NCBI GenBank assembly: GCA_963804045.1
Contig: CAWDOR010000019.1
Location: 1-64,000 of the forward strand
DNA length: 64,000 bases
Direction of reading: 5' to 3'
DNA from: Rhodoblastus sp963804045
GTDB taxonomy: Bacteria; Pseudomonadota; Alphaproteobacteria; Rhizobiales; Beijerinckiaceae
Shown here: piece after piece, positions 53,010 through 63,182 of the stretch
How the letters are laid out: the number at the start of each line of letters is the position of its first letter
Numbering within the stretch: the stretch's first letter is position 1
Translations under genes and position numbers: made by a program
The notes under the pieces: generated by a model
Database searches by the model: none
Told to the model about the DNA's origin: nothing
Seen by the model: the letters and a program-made list of their open reading frames with translations, nothing else

Positions 53010-54362
53010 ATGAGTTCTTTGTCTTCGGGTCTGGTTCTCGCGGAAAAAGCGGTGCCTCGTTATACGAGCTATCCGACCGCGCCGCATTTTTCCGACGCCG
53101 TCGGCGCGCAAACCGCCGCCGCCTGGCTATCCGCGCTCGACGCCGCGACCCGGCTGTCGCTCTATCTGCACGTGCCCTTTTGCCGCGAAATCTGCACCTA
53201 TTGCGGCTGCCACACCAGGGCGACGAAAAAGGACGGGCCGCTCGACGCCTATGCCGATACGCTCGCCGGCGAGATCGATCTCGTCGCCGCCGCGACGCCG
53301 GCGCGCACGGTGATTCACGCCCATTGGGGCGGCGGCACGCCCGGCCTGCTCGGCGGCGCCCGCCTGCTGGCGCTGATGGATCATTTGCGCAGCCGTTTCG
53401 CTTTTTCGCCCAAGGCCGAGATTTCCATCGAACTCGACCCGCGCCATGTCGATCGCGCCTTGACCGACGCGCTGGCCGCCGCCGGCTTCAACCGCGTCAG
53501 TCTGGGCGTTCAGGATTTCAATCCGCATGTGCAAAAGGCCATAGGCCGCGTCCAGGCTTTCGAGGTGGTCGAGGCGGCCGTCAAGAATCTGCGCGCCAGC
53601 GGGATCAAGGCGATCAATCTCGATCTGATGTATGGCCTGCCCTATCAGAGCGAGGAGGATGTGGCGCGCACCGCCGAGCTGGCGGCTTCGCTGCATCCCA
53701 GCCGTCTGGCGATTTTCGGCTATGCCCACGCGCCCTGGTTCGCCAAGCGCCAGCAATTGATCGACACGGCCGCGCTGCCCGGCGCCGCCGAGCGCCTGCG
53801 CCAGGCCGCGCTGGCGCGCCAGACGCTGATCGACGAGGGCTACCAGGCCATTGGCCTCGATCATTTCGCTTTGCCCGCCGACCCCATGGCCGTCGCCGCG
53901 CGCGACGGGACGCTGCGGCGAAATTTTCAGGGCTATACGGTCGATCAGGCCGAGGCGCTGCTGCCTTTCGGCGCCTCCTCGATCGGCAAATTGCCGCAAG
54001 GCTATGTCCAGAACGCCACCGATGTCGGCTCCTGGCGCCGCGCCGTCGAGGCCGGCCAGTTCGCCGTGATCAAAGGCATAGAATTGACCCGCGAGGACAT
54101 CGCCCGCGCGGCGGTGATCGAGCGGTTGATGTGCGATTTCAAAGTGGATTATGGAGCCATAGCCACGGACTTGCTCGGGAATGCTTCGGCCTTCGATGGG
54201 GCCGAAGAGGAATTGTCGCAGCTGGTCCGGGAGGGCGTTGCGACGCGGGAGGGGCGGTCCGTGTCATTAACCGACGCTGGCCGTCCCTTCATGCGTCTCG
54301 TCGCTGCGGCTTTCGATTCCTATCTGGCGGCGCGCGCCGCCAAGCACAGCGTCGCGGTCTAA
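53010..54362 (+). CDS. hemN: Oxygen-independent coproporphyrinogen III oxidase
   Basis: Radical SAM enzyme of anaerobic haem synthesis, 450 residues. The CxxxCxxC cluster reads CREICTYCGC (Cys58, Cys62, Cys65), followed by GGGTPGLL and the HemN-specific C-terminal domain. VPRYTSYPTAPHF near the N-terminus is the true HemN signature, not that of HemW. ATG 53010 has GGGAAGG upstream. An FNR box lies 35 bases before it. Confidence 0.96.
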   Translation: MSSLSSGLVLAEKAVPRYTSYPTAPHFSDAVGAQTAAAWLSALDAATRLSLYLHVPFCREICTYCGCHTRATKKDGPLDAYADTLAGEIDLVAAATPARTVIHAHWGGGTPGLLGGARLLALMDHLRSRFAFSPKAEISIELDPRHVDRALTDALAAAGFNRVSLGVQDFNPHVQKAIGRVQAFEVVEAAVKNLRASGIKAINLDLMYGLPYQSEEDVARTAELAASLHPSRLAIFGYAHAPWFAKRQQLIDTAALPGAAERLRQAALARQTLIDEGYQAIGLDHFALPADPMAVAARDGTLRRNFQGYTVDQAEALLPFGASSIGKLPQGYVQNATDVGSWRRAVEAGQFAVIKGIELTREDIARAAVIERLMCDFKVDYGAIATDLLGNASAFDGAEEELSQLVREGVATREGRSVSLTDAGRPFMRLVAAAFDSYLAARAAKHSVAV

Positions 54363-54438
54363 TCTCTAGCCACAGGGCGCAAAACCGACATAATGGCCGG
54401 CAAATCTCTGCTGAATCGCAAGAGAGCGCCGAGGCCGC

Positions 54439-56308
54439 ATGATCCTGACCGACAAGTTTTTGCTTTCCCGCCGCGCCGTCGTTTCCGCTGCGGCGTCCTT
54501 GCCCTTGTTGCGCCTGGCGGAAGCGAAAGAGCTTCACGCGGAGGCGGTCAAACTCCCCCATCGCAGCCACGGCCTGTCGTCCTTCGGCGATCTGGCTTTG
54601 CCCGCCGATTTCAAGGCCTTCCCCTATGCGCGGCCAGACGCCCCCAAGGGCGGACAATTGGCGCAGGGCGCGCCGGGAACCTCTTACGATTCGCTCAACG
54701 GCTTCATTCTTCAAGGCAATCCAGCCGCTGGCCTGTCGATCATCTATGATTCGCTGATGGCCGGCAGTCTTGAGGAGGATAATGCGGTCTATGGCTTGGT
54801 CGCTCAGGCTGTCGAATATGCGGAAGACCGGAAGACCTATCGCTTCCACCTGCGCAAGGAGGCGCGTTTTCACGACGACTCAGCCCTGACCGGGAACGAC
54901 GTCGCCTTTTCGCTGAACATATTGCGCGAAAAGGGCCATCCGCTGATCCGGCAGCTCTTGCGCGATCTCGAGTCCGTCACGGTGGAGGCCGACGACCGGA
55001 TCGCCGTGGTGCTGAAGGATGGTTTCGCCCGCGATTCCATCCTGAATATCGTGGGACAGCCGATTTTCTCGGCGGCCTATTACGCCAAGCACGATTTCAC
55101 CCGCGCCGGACTGGAGCCGCCGCTGGGCTCCGGCGCCTATAAAATCGGGCCTTTCGAGCAGGGGCGCTATATTTCCTACCAGCGGGTGTCGGACTATTGG
55201 GCCAAGGATCTCCCGGTCAATAGCGGCCAGAACAATTTCGATCTGATCCGCTATGATTATTTCGGCGAGCGCGCCGTGAGTTTCGAGGCGTTCAAATCAG
55301 GCGTCGTCAATCTGCACGAAATCCTTCACCGCGTCGGAATGGGCGACCGGCTACGATTTCCCGGCCATGCGCGACGGCCGCGTCGTCAAGATGGAGCTTC
55401 CCGACCGACGAATCCCGCTTTTCCAGGGATTTTGCTTCAATCGCCGCCGCGCGGTCTTCGCCGACCCGCGCATTCGCGAAGCCCTGGGGCTTTGTTTCGA
55501 TTTCGAATGGTCGAACCGCAACTTGTTCTATGGCGCTTACCGGCGCATGGCGAGCCATTTCGAAAACACCGCGATGAAGGCCGAGGGGCCGCCGTCGCCA
55601 GAGGAGCTGGCGATCCTGGAGCCCTTGCGCGACAAGGTTCCCGCCGAAGTTTTCGACCTTCCTTACTCGCCGCCGAGCTCGGACGGGTCCGGTCAGGATC
55701 GGGCGCTGCTGCAACGCGCCAATAGTTTGCTGAAGGACGCCGGCTGCCGGCGTCAGGGCGCGCAATTGCTGCTGCCGGACGGCGCGCCCTTCACTTTGGA
55801 ATATCTGGAGTTCGACAGCGCCCTGGAAAAAATCGTCGATCCCATGTTCAAGAACATGCGTCTGCTCGGCATAGAGGGGCGGTTTCGCACCGTCGATTCG
55901 GCTCAATACAAGCAGCGCATCGATAATTTCGACTTCGACATGGTCACCGACCGCAAGGCGATGGGCGGATTGCCGGGCGAGGAACTGCCCGCCTATTTCG
56001 GCTCGCAGGCCGGCAAGACGCAGGGCGGCCTCAACCTCGCCGGCATAGACGATCCCGTGTTGGATGCGGTGATCGACAAAGCCGTCAAGGCGCAGTCGCG
56101 GGCCGAGCTGATCGTGATTTGCCGCGTGCTCGATCGCCTGCTGCGCGCCGGGCGCTACTGGATACCCCACTATTATCCCGTCAGCCGCCGTGTCGCCGCC
56201 TGGGACTTTTTCGGTCGGCCCGATACCGTGCCCAAGCTCGACCTCGGCATTGCCAGCCTTTGGTGGTGGGACGCCGAAAAAGCCGCGGCGACAAAGGCCA
56301 AGGGCTGA
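54439..56308 (+). CDS. yejA: Peptide ABC binding protein YejA type, one frameshift
   Basis: Periplasmic solute-binding protein of family 5 for oligopeptides. A signal peptide covers about 1-30. Segments include YGLVAQAVEYAEDRKTYRFHLR and PPLGSGAYKIGPFEQGRYISY. The frame shifts at 55316-55322; the expected continuation (TASEWATGYDFPAMRDGRVVK) lies in another phase. Removing one base or adding two gives about 622 residues, normal for YejA. First gene of the yejABEF operon. Confidence 0.9.
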
Positions 56309-57408
56309 TGCTCGCCTATATCGTCAGGCGCATCCTGCTGATGATCCCGACCCTGTTCGGGATTTTGGCCCTGTCTTTCGTCATCGTGCAATTCGCGCCC
56401 GGCGGTCCGGTGGAGCGGGTCATCGCGCAGATGCAGGGCCAGGATTCCGGGGCGACCGCGCGTTTCGGCGGCGCGGCTTCGACCGTCGCTGGCGCGCGGG
56501 CAGGGGCGGCGGGGGAATTTTCCGGTAAATATCGCGGCGCCCAGGGACTCGACCCCAAATTCATCGCCGAGCTGGAAAAGCAATTCGGCTTCGACAAGCC
56601 GCCGCTCGAACGCTTCTGGCTGATGATCCGCAATTACGCGGAATTCGATTTCGGCCGCTCTTATTTCCGCGACGCGCCGGTGCTGCAACTGATCAAGGAA
56701 AAACTGCCGGTCTCCATGTCGCTGGGCCTGTGGATGACCCTGCTGTCCTACATCATCTCGATACCCCTGGGGATCGCCAAGGCGCGCCGCGAGGGCGAGG
56801 CTTTTGACATCTGGACGTCCGCCGTCATCATTATCGGCTACGCCATTCCCAGTTTTCTTTTCGCCATTCTTTTGATCGTGCTGTTTGCCGGCGGCTCCTT
56901 CTGGCAGATTTTCCCGCTGCGCGGCCTGACCTCCGACGATTTCTCCCAGCTCACGACGCTCGGCAAGATCGAGGATTATCTCTGGCACATCGTCCTGCCG
57001 GTCTCGGCGCTGACGCTCGGATCCTTCGCCACCACCACCTTTCTCACCAAAAACGCCTTCATCGAGGAAATCCGCAAGCAATATGTCGTCACAGCGCGGA
57101 TGAAAGGCCTGACCGAAAACCGGGTGCTCTATGGCCATGTGTTTCGCAACGCCATGCTGATCGTGGTCTCCGGCTTTCCCGGCGCCTTCGTTTCCGCCTT
57201 TTTCACGGGCTCGCTGCTGATCGAGACGATTTTCTCGCTCGATGGCTTGGGCTTGCTGTCGTTTAAATCGACGCTCAACCGCGACTACCCCGTGGTCTTC
57301 GCCAATCTTTATATTTTCGCTTTGATCGGCCTGGTGGTGAACCTGCTCTCCGACCTCACCTATGCCTGGATCGATCCGCGCATCGACTTCGAGACGCGGG
57401 AGACGTGA
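56308..57408 (+). CDS. yejB: Peptide ABC permease YejB
   Basis: Inner-membrane permease, 366 residues. The start MLAYIVRRILLMIPTLFGI opens the first helix. FGFDKPPLERFWLM, the long periplasmic part and GYAIPSFLFAILLIVLF are YejB-like. The start codon overlaps the yejA stop by one base (TGATG). Confidence 0.94.
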   Translation: MLAYIVRRILLMIPTLFGILALSFVIVQFAPGGPVERVIAQMQGQDSGATARFGGAASTVAGARAGAAGEFSGKYRGAQGLDPKFIAELEKQFGFDKPPLERFWLMIRNYAEFDFGRSYFRDAPVLQLIKEKLPVSMSLGLWMTLLSYIISIPLGIAKARREGEAFDIWTSAVIIIGYAIPSFLFAILLIVLFAGGSFWQIFPLRGLTSDDFSQLTTLGKIEDYLWHIVLPVSALTLGSFATTTFLTKNAFIEEIRKQYVVTARMKGLTENRVLYGHVFRNAMLIVVSGFPGAFVSAFFTGSLLIETIFSLDGLGLLSFKSTLNRDYPVVFANLYIFALIGLVVNLLSDLTYAWIDPRIDFETRET

Positions 57409-58505
57409 TGTTCAAGATCACGCCGATCACCCGCCGCCGTCTCCAGGCTTTCAGGCGCAACCGGCGCGGCTACTGGTCGCTCTGGCTGTTTCTGGCGGCG
57501 TTTTTTGTCACGCTGGGGGCGGAATTCATCGCCAATGACAAGCCGATCTTCGCCTCCTACAAGGGCGAAATCCTGTTTCCGGCCTTCGTCGATTACCCGG
57601 AAGAAAAATTCGGCGGCTTTCTCGCCGAGACCGACTATCGCGATCCCGTGGTGGCCAAGGAGATCGAGGCCAATGGCTGGATGCTCTGGCCTTTGATCCG
57701 CTACTCCGACAACACCCATAATCTCAACCTGCCGACGCCGGCGCCCTCGGCCCCGACCTGGATGCTCAGCGACGCGCAATGCGCCCATGGCAAGAGATTT
57801 GACGGCGGTCCCGCGCAAAACTGCCGCGATATCGAATGGAACTGGCTGGGCACCGACGACCAGGGCCGCGATGTCGTGGCGCGGCTGATTTACGGCTTCC
57901 GCATTTCCGTGCTGTTCGGCCTGCTGCTGGCCTCGATCTCCTCGGCGGTCGGCATCGCCGCCGGGGCGGTGCAGGGCTATTTTGGCGGCTGGATCGACCT
58001 GCTGATGCAGCGTTTCATTGAGATCTGGTCGTCGCTGCCCAGTCTCTATCTGCTCATTATTCTTTCGGCCATTGTCACACCGAGCTTTTTCGTGCTGCTC
58101 GGCATTTTGCTGGCCTTTTCCTGGGTGCATCTGGTTGGCGTGGTGCGCGCCGAATTTTTACGCGCGAGAAACTTCGACTATGTGCGCGCCGCGCGCGCCT
58201 TGGGGTTGAGCAATCGGAAAATCATGGTCAAGCATGTGTTGCCCAACGCCATGACCGCGACCTTGACGTTTTTGCCCTTCATCCTCAGCTCGTCGATCAC
58301 GACTTTGACCTCGCTGGATTTCCTCGGCTTCGGCCTGCCGCCGGGCTCGCCGTCGCTGGGCGAGCTGCTGTTGCAGGGCAAGAGCAATCTCCAGGCGCCC
58401 TGGCTGGGCCTGTCCGGCTTTTTCGTCATCGCGGCGACACTGTCGCTGCTGGTGTTCATCGGCGAGGCCGCGCGCGACGCCTACGATCCTCGGAAGGGGC
58501 TGTGA
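57408..58505 (+). CDS. yejE: Peptide ABC permease YejE
   Basis: Second permease, 365 residues from ATG 57408; a GTG at 57405 overlaps yejB. Family parts: HYWLGTDDQGRDV-like NWLGTDDQGRDVVARLIYG, and the EAA loop region ARNFDYVRAARALGLSNRKI. Binding by YejB, YejE and YejF is expected. Confidence 0.94.
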   Translation: MFKITPITRRRLQAFRRNRRGYWSLWLFLAAFFVTLGAEFIANDKPIFASYKGEILFPAFVDYPEEKFGGFLAETDYRDPVVAKEIEANGWMLWPLIRYSDNTHNLNLPTPAPSAPTWMLSDAQCAHGKRFDGGPAQNCRDIEWNWLGTDDQGRDVVARLIYGFRISVLFGLLLASISSAVGIAAGAVQGYFGGWIDLLMQRFIEIWSSLPSLYLLIILSAIVTPSFFVLLGILLAFSWVHLVGVVRAEFLRARNFDYVRAARALGLSNRKIMVKHVLPNAMTATLTFLPFILSSSITTLTSLDFLGFGLPPGSPSLGELLLQGKSNLQAPWLGLSGFFVIAATLSLLVFIGEAARDAYDPRKGL

Positions 58506-60089
58506 TGGACGCGCCCCTGCTGCACATCGACAATCTCTCCGTCTGCTTTGGCGACGCGCCGGCGGTGCGCGAGGCCTCGCTGAACTCTGGAGCGCGGCAA
58601 GACGCTGGGGCTGGTCGGGGAATCCGGTTCGGGCAAATCGGTGACCGCTTTGGCCGTGGTGCGGCTTCTGGCCTCGGGGGCCAGGATCGTCGGCGGCTCC
58701 ATTCGCTTCGATGGGCAGGAATTGGTCACGGCGCCGGAAGCGGCCTTGCGGGACTTGCGCGGCAAGCGGATCGGCATGGTCTTCCAGGAGCCGATGACCT
58801 CGCTCAATCCGCTCCATGTCATCGAGAAGCAGATTGGCGAAATTCTCGAAATCCACGGCATGGCCTCCGCCGAAAAGCGCCGCGCCCGCGCGCTCGAACT
58901 GTTGCGCGAAGTGGGCCTGCAAAACGCCGAGGCGCGCATGGGCGCCTATCCCCATGAGCTCTCAGGGGGACAACGGCAGCGGGTGATGATCGCCATGGCC
59001 CTGGCCAACCGTCCCGATCTGCTGATCGCCGACGAGCCGACCACCGCGCTCGACGTCACCGTGCAGGCGCAGATTCTGGCGCTGCTCAAAGACCTTCAGG
59101 CCCGCTATGGCATGGCCATATTGTTCATCACCCATGATCTCGGCCTGGTGAAGCGCATGGCCGATGAGGTCGCGGTGATGCAAAGGGGATGTGTGGTCGA
59201 GGCCGGGCCGACGGCGCGGGTTTTCGCCGCGCCCCAGCATGACTATACCAAAATGCTGCTCGCCGCCGAGCCCAAGGGCGCGGCTCCCAAAGCCGATCCC
59301 TTGGCGGCGGAAATCCTGCGCACCGACGATTTGCGCGTCTGGTTTCCGATCAAGACCGGGCTGTTCCACCGCACCAGCTCTTATGTGAAGGCGGTGGACG
59401 GCGTTTCGCTCAGCTTGCGCAAGGGCCAGACCCTGGCGCTGGTCGGCGAATCCGGCTCCGGCAAGACCACGCTGGGTCTGGCGCTGTTGCGGCTGATCCG
59501 CTCGCAGGGGCCGATCGTCTATCTCGGCGAGAACATAGACGGCTTGTCGACGCGGCGGATGCGGCCGCTGCGCAAACATTTGCAGATCGTCTTCCAGGAC
59601 CCCTATGGCGCGCTGTCGCCGCGCATGTCCGTGGCGGAAATCGTCGAGGAGGGCTTGCTGGTTCAAGACAGGGGCCTGTCAGCAGGCGAGCGCCGCGCCC
59701 TGGTGGCCCAGGCGCTGGCCGACACCGGGCTCGATCCCGCCACCATGGACCGCTATCCCCATGAGTTTTCGGGCGGACAGCGCCAGCGCATCGCCATCGC
59801 CCGCGCTTTGGCGCTCGATCCCGAATTGATCGTGCTGGACGAGCCGACCTCGGCGCTGGACCGTTCGGTGCAGGCGCAGATCGTCGATCTCTTGAGGGCG
59901 CTTCAGGACCGGCGCGGCCTGACCTATCTGTTCATCAGCCACGATCTCAAGGTGGTGAAGGCGCTGGCCTCGGAAATCGTGGTGCTGCGCGACGGCAAGG
60001 TCGTCGAACAGGGCCCGGCGGCCGAGATTTTTGCCCGGCCGCGCGAAAAATATACCCAGGAGCTGTTCGCCGCCGCCTTTGACGGGTGA
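58505..60089 (+). CDS. yejF: Peptide ABC dual ATPase YejF, one frameshift
   Basis: Two ATPase domains in one chain of 527 residues. Domain 1: Walker A GESGSGKS, signature LSGGQRQRVMIAMAL and Walker B IADEPTTALD. Domain 2: GESGSGKTT, FSGGQRQRIAIARAL and VLDEPTSALD. The frame shifts at 58581-58586 near the start, where one A is extra (CTGAACTCTGG for CTGACTCTGG). The start overlaps the yejE stop. Confidence 0.93.
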
Positions 60090-60102
60090 CGCCGTCGTTT
60101 CC

Positions 60103-61662
60103 TTACTTCCAGGCGTCGGCCTGAACGACGGAATCTTCCTTCCAGGCCTCGCGGGCCTCGCGATTGGCCTGCCAGTTGGGCAGGAAGGTGAAGGCCTCGT
60201 CGAGAATATGCGGGGTGTGCTGGCCCGGCGCATATTTGACGGCGCGCTCGAAATATTCGTTGAGCGCATCCTTGAAGGCGGGATGGGCGCAATTGTCGAT
60301 GACCACGCGGGCGCGTTTCTTCGGCGACAGGCCGCGCAGATCGGCCAGGCCCTGTTCGGTGACGATCACCTGCACGTCATGCTCGGTGTGATCGACATGG
60401 GTGACCATGGGCACGATGCAGGAGATGCGGCCGTTCTTGGCGGAAGAGGGGGTCATGAAGATCGACAGCCAGGCGTTGCGGGCGAAATCGCCGGAGCCGC
60501 CGATGCCGTTCATGATGCTCGAGCCGCGAATATGGGTGGAGTTCACATTGCCGTAAATGTCGGCCTCGATCAGGCCGTTCATGGCGATCAGGCCGAGGCG
60601 GCGGATGACCTCGGGATGGTTGGAAATCTCCTGGGGCCGCAGCACGATCTTGTCGTGATAGAGATGGGCGTGGGCGTTGAACTCGTCCGCCGCCTGGGGG
60701 CTGAGCGACAGGGCCGTGGCCGAGGCAAAGCTCATCTTGCCCGAGCGGATCAGGTTGAACATGCCGTCCTGAAGCACTTCGGTATAGGCCATGAGATTGT
60801 CATAGGGGGCAGCCTGCAATTGCTCCATCACGGCATTGGCGACATTGCCGACGCCCGATTGCAGCGGCAGCAATTCCTTGGGCAGGCGGCCCTTCTTCAC
60901 CTCATGGCCGAAAAATTCGAGAATATGTTCGGCGATGCGGCCGGAGTTTTCGTCGGCGGGGCTGAAGGCGGAATTGCGGTCGGGATGGTTGGTCTCGACA
61001 ATGGCGATGATTTTCTTGGGATCGCAGCGAAAACAGGTCTCGCCGATGCGGTCGGCGGCGGCGACGATGGGGATCGGCTTGCGATGCGGCGGCAATTGCG
61101 TGCCGTAGTAAATGTCGTGCATGCCCTCCAGCGCCAGATTCTGCCAGGAATTGACCTCGAGAATGATGTGTTCGGCGCAATCCAGCCAGGTCTTGTTATT
61201 GCCGATCGAGGAGGAGGGGATCAGCGATCCGTCCTCGCGAATGCCCGCGACTTCGATGACGGCGACGTCGAGCTTGCCCAAAAACCCGCCCCAGACGAAC
61301 TGCCCGACATGGGAGAGGTGGATGTCGATATATTCCATCTCGCCGGCGTTGATGCGCTTGCGGCAGGTCGGATCGGACTGATAGGGCAGGCGCAGCTCCA
61401 TGCCGTCGACCCTGGCCAGCGCGCCGTCGAGTTCCGGGGCGGTGGAGGCGCCGGTCCAGACGCCGATGCGGAACTCCTCGCCGCGCGCATGGGCGGCGTT
61501 CATCCGCTCGGCCAGGGCCAGCGGCACCACCTTGGGATAGCCCGCGCCGGTAAAGCCGGACATGCCGACATTGCCGCCCCTGGGGATCAAAGCCGCGGCC
61601 TCGGCCGCCGACATGATCTTGCTGCGAAACTCGGCATTGCGAATGCGGGTCTGACCTGACAT
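60103..61662 (-). CDS. Acetyl-CoA hydrolase/CoA-transferase (SCACT type)
   Basis: CoA-transferase of 519 residues, related to Ach1 and to succinyl-CoA:acetate CoA-transferases. Features: GFTGAGYPKVVPLALAER, GIGGSGDFARNAWLSIF, PMVTHVDHTEHDVQVIVTEQGLADLRG. The last is the catalytic-region signature. It would link acetate, acetyl-CoA and succinyl-CoA pools. Start ATG 61662 chosen; 61680 is possible. It is divergent from the PHA granule gene. Confidence 0.9.
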   Translation of the reverse strand: MSGQTRIRNAEFRSKIMSAAEAAALIPRGGNVGMSGFTGAGYPKVVPLALAERMNAAHARGEEFRIGVWTGASTAPELDGALARVDGMELRLPYQSDPTCRKRINAGEMEYIDIHLSHVGQFVWGGFLGKLDVAVIEVAGIREDGSLIPSSSIGNNKTWLDCAEHIILEVNSWQNLALEGMHDIYYGTQLPPHRKPIPIVAAADRIGETCFRCDPKKIIAIVETNHPDRNSAFSPADENSGRIAEHILEFFGHEVKKGRLPKELLPLQSGVGNVANAVMEQLQAAPYDNLMAYTEVLQDGMFNLIRSGKMSFASATALSLSPQAADEFNAHAHLYHDKIVLRPQEISNHPEVIRRLGLIAMNGLIEADIYGNVNSTHIRGSSIMNGIGGSGDFARNAWLSIFMTPSSAKNGRISCIVPMVTHVDHTEHDVQVIVTEQGLADLRGLSPKKRARVVIDNCAHPAFKDALNEYFERAVKYAPGQHTPHILDEAFTFLPNWQANREAREAWKEDSVVQADAWK

Positions 61663-61990
61663 GGCGCGAAAATCCCCCAAAAGACTGAGGGCGCGACTAA
61701 AACCGTTTGATGCTGCTTTTAGCTATGCGACAATGGAATAAATAGGCGGTTGTTTCGACTTTGTTTTGGCGAAATCGACAAGGCGAACGCAATGCGCTTT
61801 TCATATAAAATACATATATTACAATATTTTAAAGATATGCCGCGGCGGGCATGGCGTTCTGACTCTTCCCGGAAATCGACGATCTACCATGCGTAAATCG
61901 CATATCTAACAGGTTCCGGTCGCCCCCGCTCTAGCCTTTTGCGGCGAAAAACCTTAGCCATGGGGCCGAATTTCAACATGGGGTTTTGCC
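61663..61990. other. Divergent region CoA-transferase / PHA granule protein
   Basis: 328 bases. The centre (about 61725-61840) is very AT-rich. A perfect inverted repeat ATGCG-TAAAT-CGCAT lies at 61889-61903, about 88 bases before the granule gene. No gene is supported. Promoters of both operons should be here. Confidence 0.5.
61889..61903. promoter_or_regulatory. Inverted repeat ATGCG-N5-CGCAT
   Basis: A perfect five-base dyad. PhaR-type repressors bind TGC-containing dyads, which makes this a candidate operator. This is inference only. Confidence 0.3.
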
Positions 61991-62317
61991 ATGGCTCAGC
62001 CGGTCAGCGTCGATGTTCCGCATAAACTGGGCGCGGAGGAGGCGGAGCGTCGCATCCGCGACGGTTTCGGCCTGTTGCAGGAGAAGCTGGGCGACAAGCT
62101 TTCGTCGCTCAATGTCGTCTGGACCCCCGCTCACGCCGATCTCCAGATCACCGCCATGGGCCAGACCGTGCATGGCGCGCTGGATTTCCTGCCCGAGGCG
62201 GTGCGCGTCACGGTCGATCTGCCCTGGTTCCTCGCGGCGATCGGCGAGAAAATCGTCGGCAAGATCGCGCAAAAGACCGAGGAAGTCTTGCAACTGCCCG
62301 CGCCGCCGAAGGCCTGA
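61991..62317 (+). CDS. PHA granule-associated protein (PHA_gran_rgn)
   Basis: A 108-residue protein of the putative polyhydroxyalkanoic acid system family. Seen are EEAERRIRDGFGLLQEKLGDKL and the C-terminal LPWFLAAIGEKIVGKIAQKTEEVL. Family members are often encoded with PHA genes. Here the neighbour across the promoter is a CoA-transferase. Confidence 0.85.
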   Translation: MAQPVSVDVPHKLGAEEAERRIRDGFGLLQEKLGDKLSSLNVVWTPAHADLQITAMGQTVHGALDFLPEAVRVTVDLPWFLAAIGEKIVGKIAQKTEEVLQLPAPPKA

Positions 62318-62319
62318 CC

Positions 62320-62799
62320 ATGATGGTATTGCGCGCAGCCCTGCTGTTTTTCCTCGCCGCGACCAGCGTCGCGGCGCAGGAGAAGGAGCCGCCCTCGCCC
62401 TGGAAACATTTGAAGGGCGCGCTCGCGGGCGCGGTCGGAACCTGCCCGCCGGTGGATGGCGAAGCCGACGCCGGCCTTTGCTATCTCGTGCGCTGCGATC
62501 CTTCGCGCGGCCTGGTTTTCGTTATTCAGGATGCTTCGCTGGAGGATTTCGGCGTCGAAAGCGTGCGGCTGTCGGCCGGCAAGTTCGATCAGACTTTCAC
62601 GCTGACCCGCCGGGCGAAAAACCTCGGCGAAATCGCTTTGGCGACCGAGCAGCCTCTGTTGCAGGCGCTGAAATCGGAACATCCCGGCGGCATGGTCCTG
62701 CGCACCGCCAAGGCGCGCAACAGCTACAGCACCGCCTTCGAATTGACGGGCGCGCGCGGCATGATCGCCTCCATCGAAAAGACCTGCCAGCCACGATGA
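62320..62799 (+). CDS. Uncharacterised secreted protein
   Basis: A 159-residue protein with a signal peptide ending SVAAQE. The mature part has four Cys (two in TCPP and LCYLVRC, one at the C-terminus) that may form disulphides. I do not recognise a named family. It starts two bases after the granule protein and its stop overlaps the vsr start (ATGA). Confidence 0.7.
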   Translation: MMVLRAALLFFLAATSVAAQEKEPPSPWKHLKGALAGAVGTCPPVDGEADAGLCYLVRCDPSRGLVFVIQDASLEDFGVESVRLSAGKFDQTFTLTRRAKNLGEIALATEQPLLQALKSEHPGGMVLRTAKARNSYSTAFELTGARGMIASIEKTCQPR

Positions 62800-63182
62800 A
62801 CCGCTCCGATGTGATGCGCGCCGTAAAGGGGCGCGACACCGCGCCGGAGCTTTTGGTGCGCAAGATGTTGCGCGCGATCGCGCCGGGCTATCGCCTGTGC
62901 CGCCGCGACCTGCCGGGGGCGCCCGACATCGCCTATATCGGCCGCAAAAAGGCGATTTTCGTGCACGGCTGCTTCTGGCATGGCCATGAGTGCAAGCGCG
63001 GCGCGCGCGCGCCCAAAGCCAATGCGGACTATTGGCGCGAGAAAATCGCCAAAAACCGCGCCCGCGACCAAAAGCATCTGGCCGAATATGCGGCGCGCGG
63101 CTGGGACGTTCTGACCGTCTGGGAATGCGAGACGCGCGACCGCGAGGCGCTGGAACGCCGCTTGCTTGAGTTTTTTACCTAA
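62796..63182 (+). CDS. vsr: Very-short-patch repair endonuclease Vsr
   Basis: Nicks DNA 5' of T in T:G mismatches left by deamination of 5-methylcytosine, 128 residues. The region MRAVKGRDTAPELLVRKMLR, the catalytic Asp in GAPDIAYIGRKKAIFVHGCF and the WHGHEC metal/Cys region are typical. VLTVWECE closes the fold. No cytosine methyltransferase gene is nearby, which is unusual. Length is near the lower limit of the family. Confidence 0.9.
   Translation: MNRSDVMRAVKGRDTAPELLVRKMLRAIAPGYRLCRRDLPGAPDIAYIGRKKAIFVHGCFWHGHECKRGARAPKANADYWREKIAKNRARDQKHLAEYAARGWDVLTVWECETRDREALERRLLEFFT

Noticed and set aside
51960..54362. An 800-residue plus-strand ORF
   Set aside because: The first 350 residues are antisense to hemH with no conserved sequence. 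hemN starts at 53010.
637..60089. Pseudogene decay or programmed frameshifting as cause of the ten broken frames
   Set aside because: The breaks hit unrelated core genes, keep intact sequence on both sides and lack shared slippery signals.
60031..61659. A 542-residue plus-strand ORF
   Set aside because: It is antisense to the CoA-transferase, with typical shadow composition and no domain.
61986..63182. A 398-residue plus-strand ORF
   Set aside because: It is open frame in a shadow phase across two real genes and joins vsr by chance. vsr starts at 62796.
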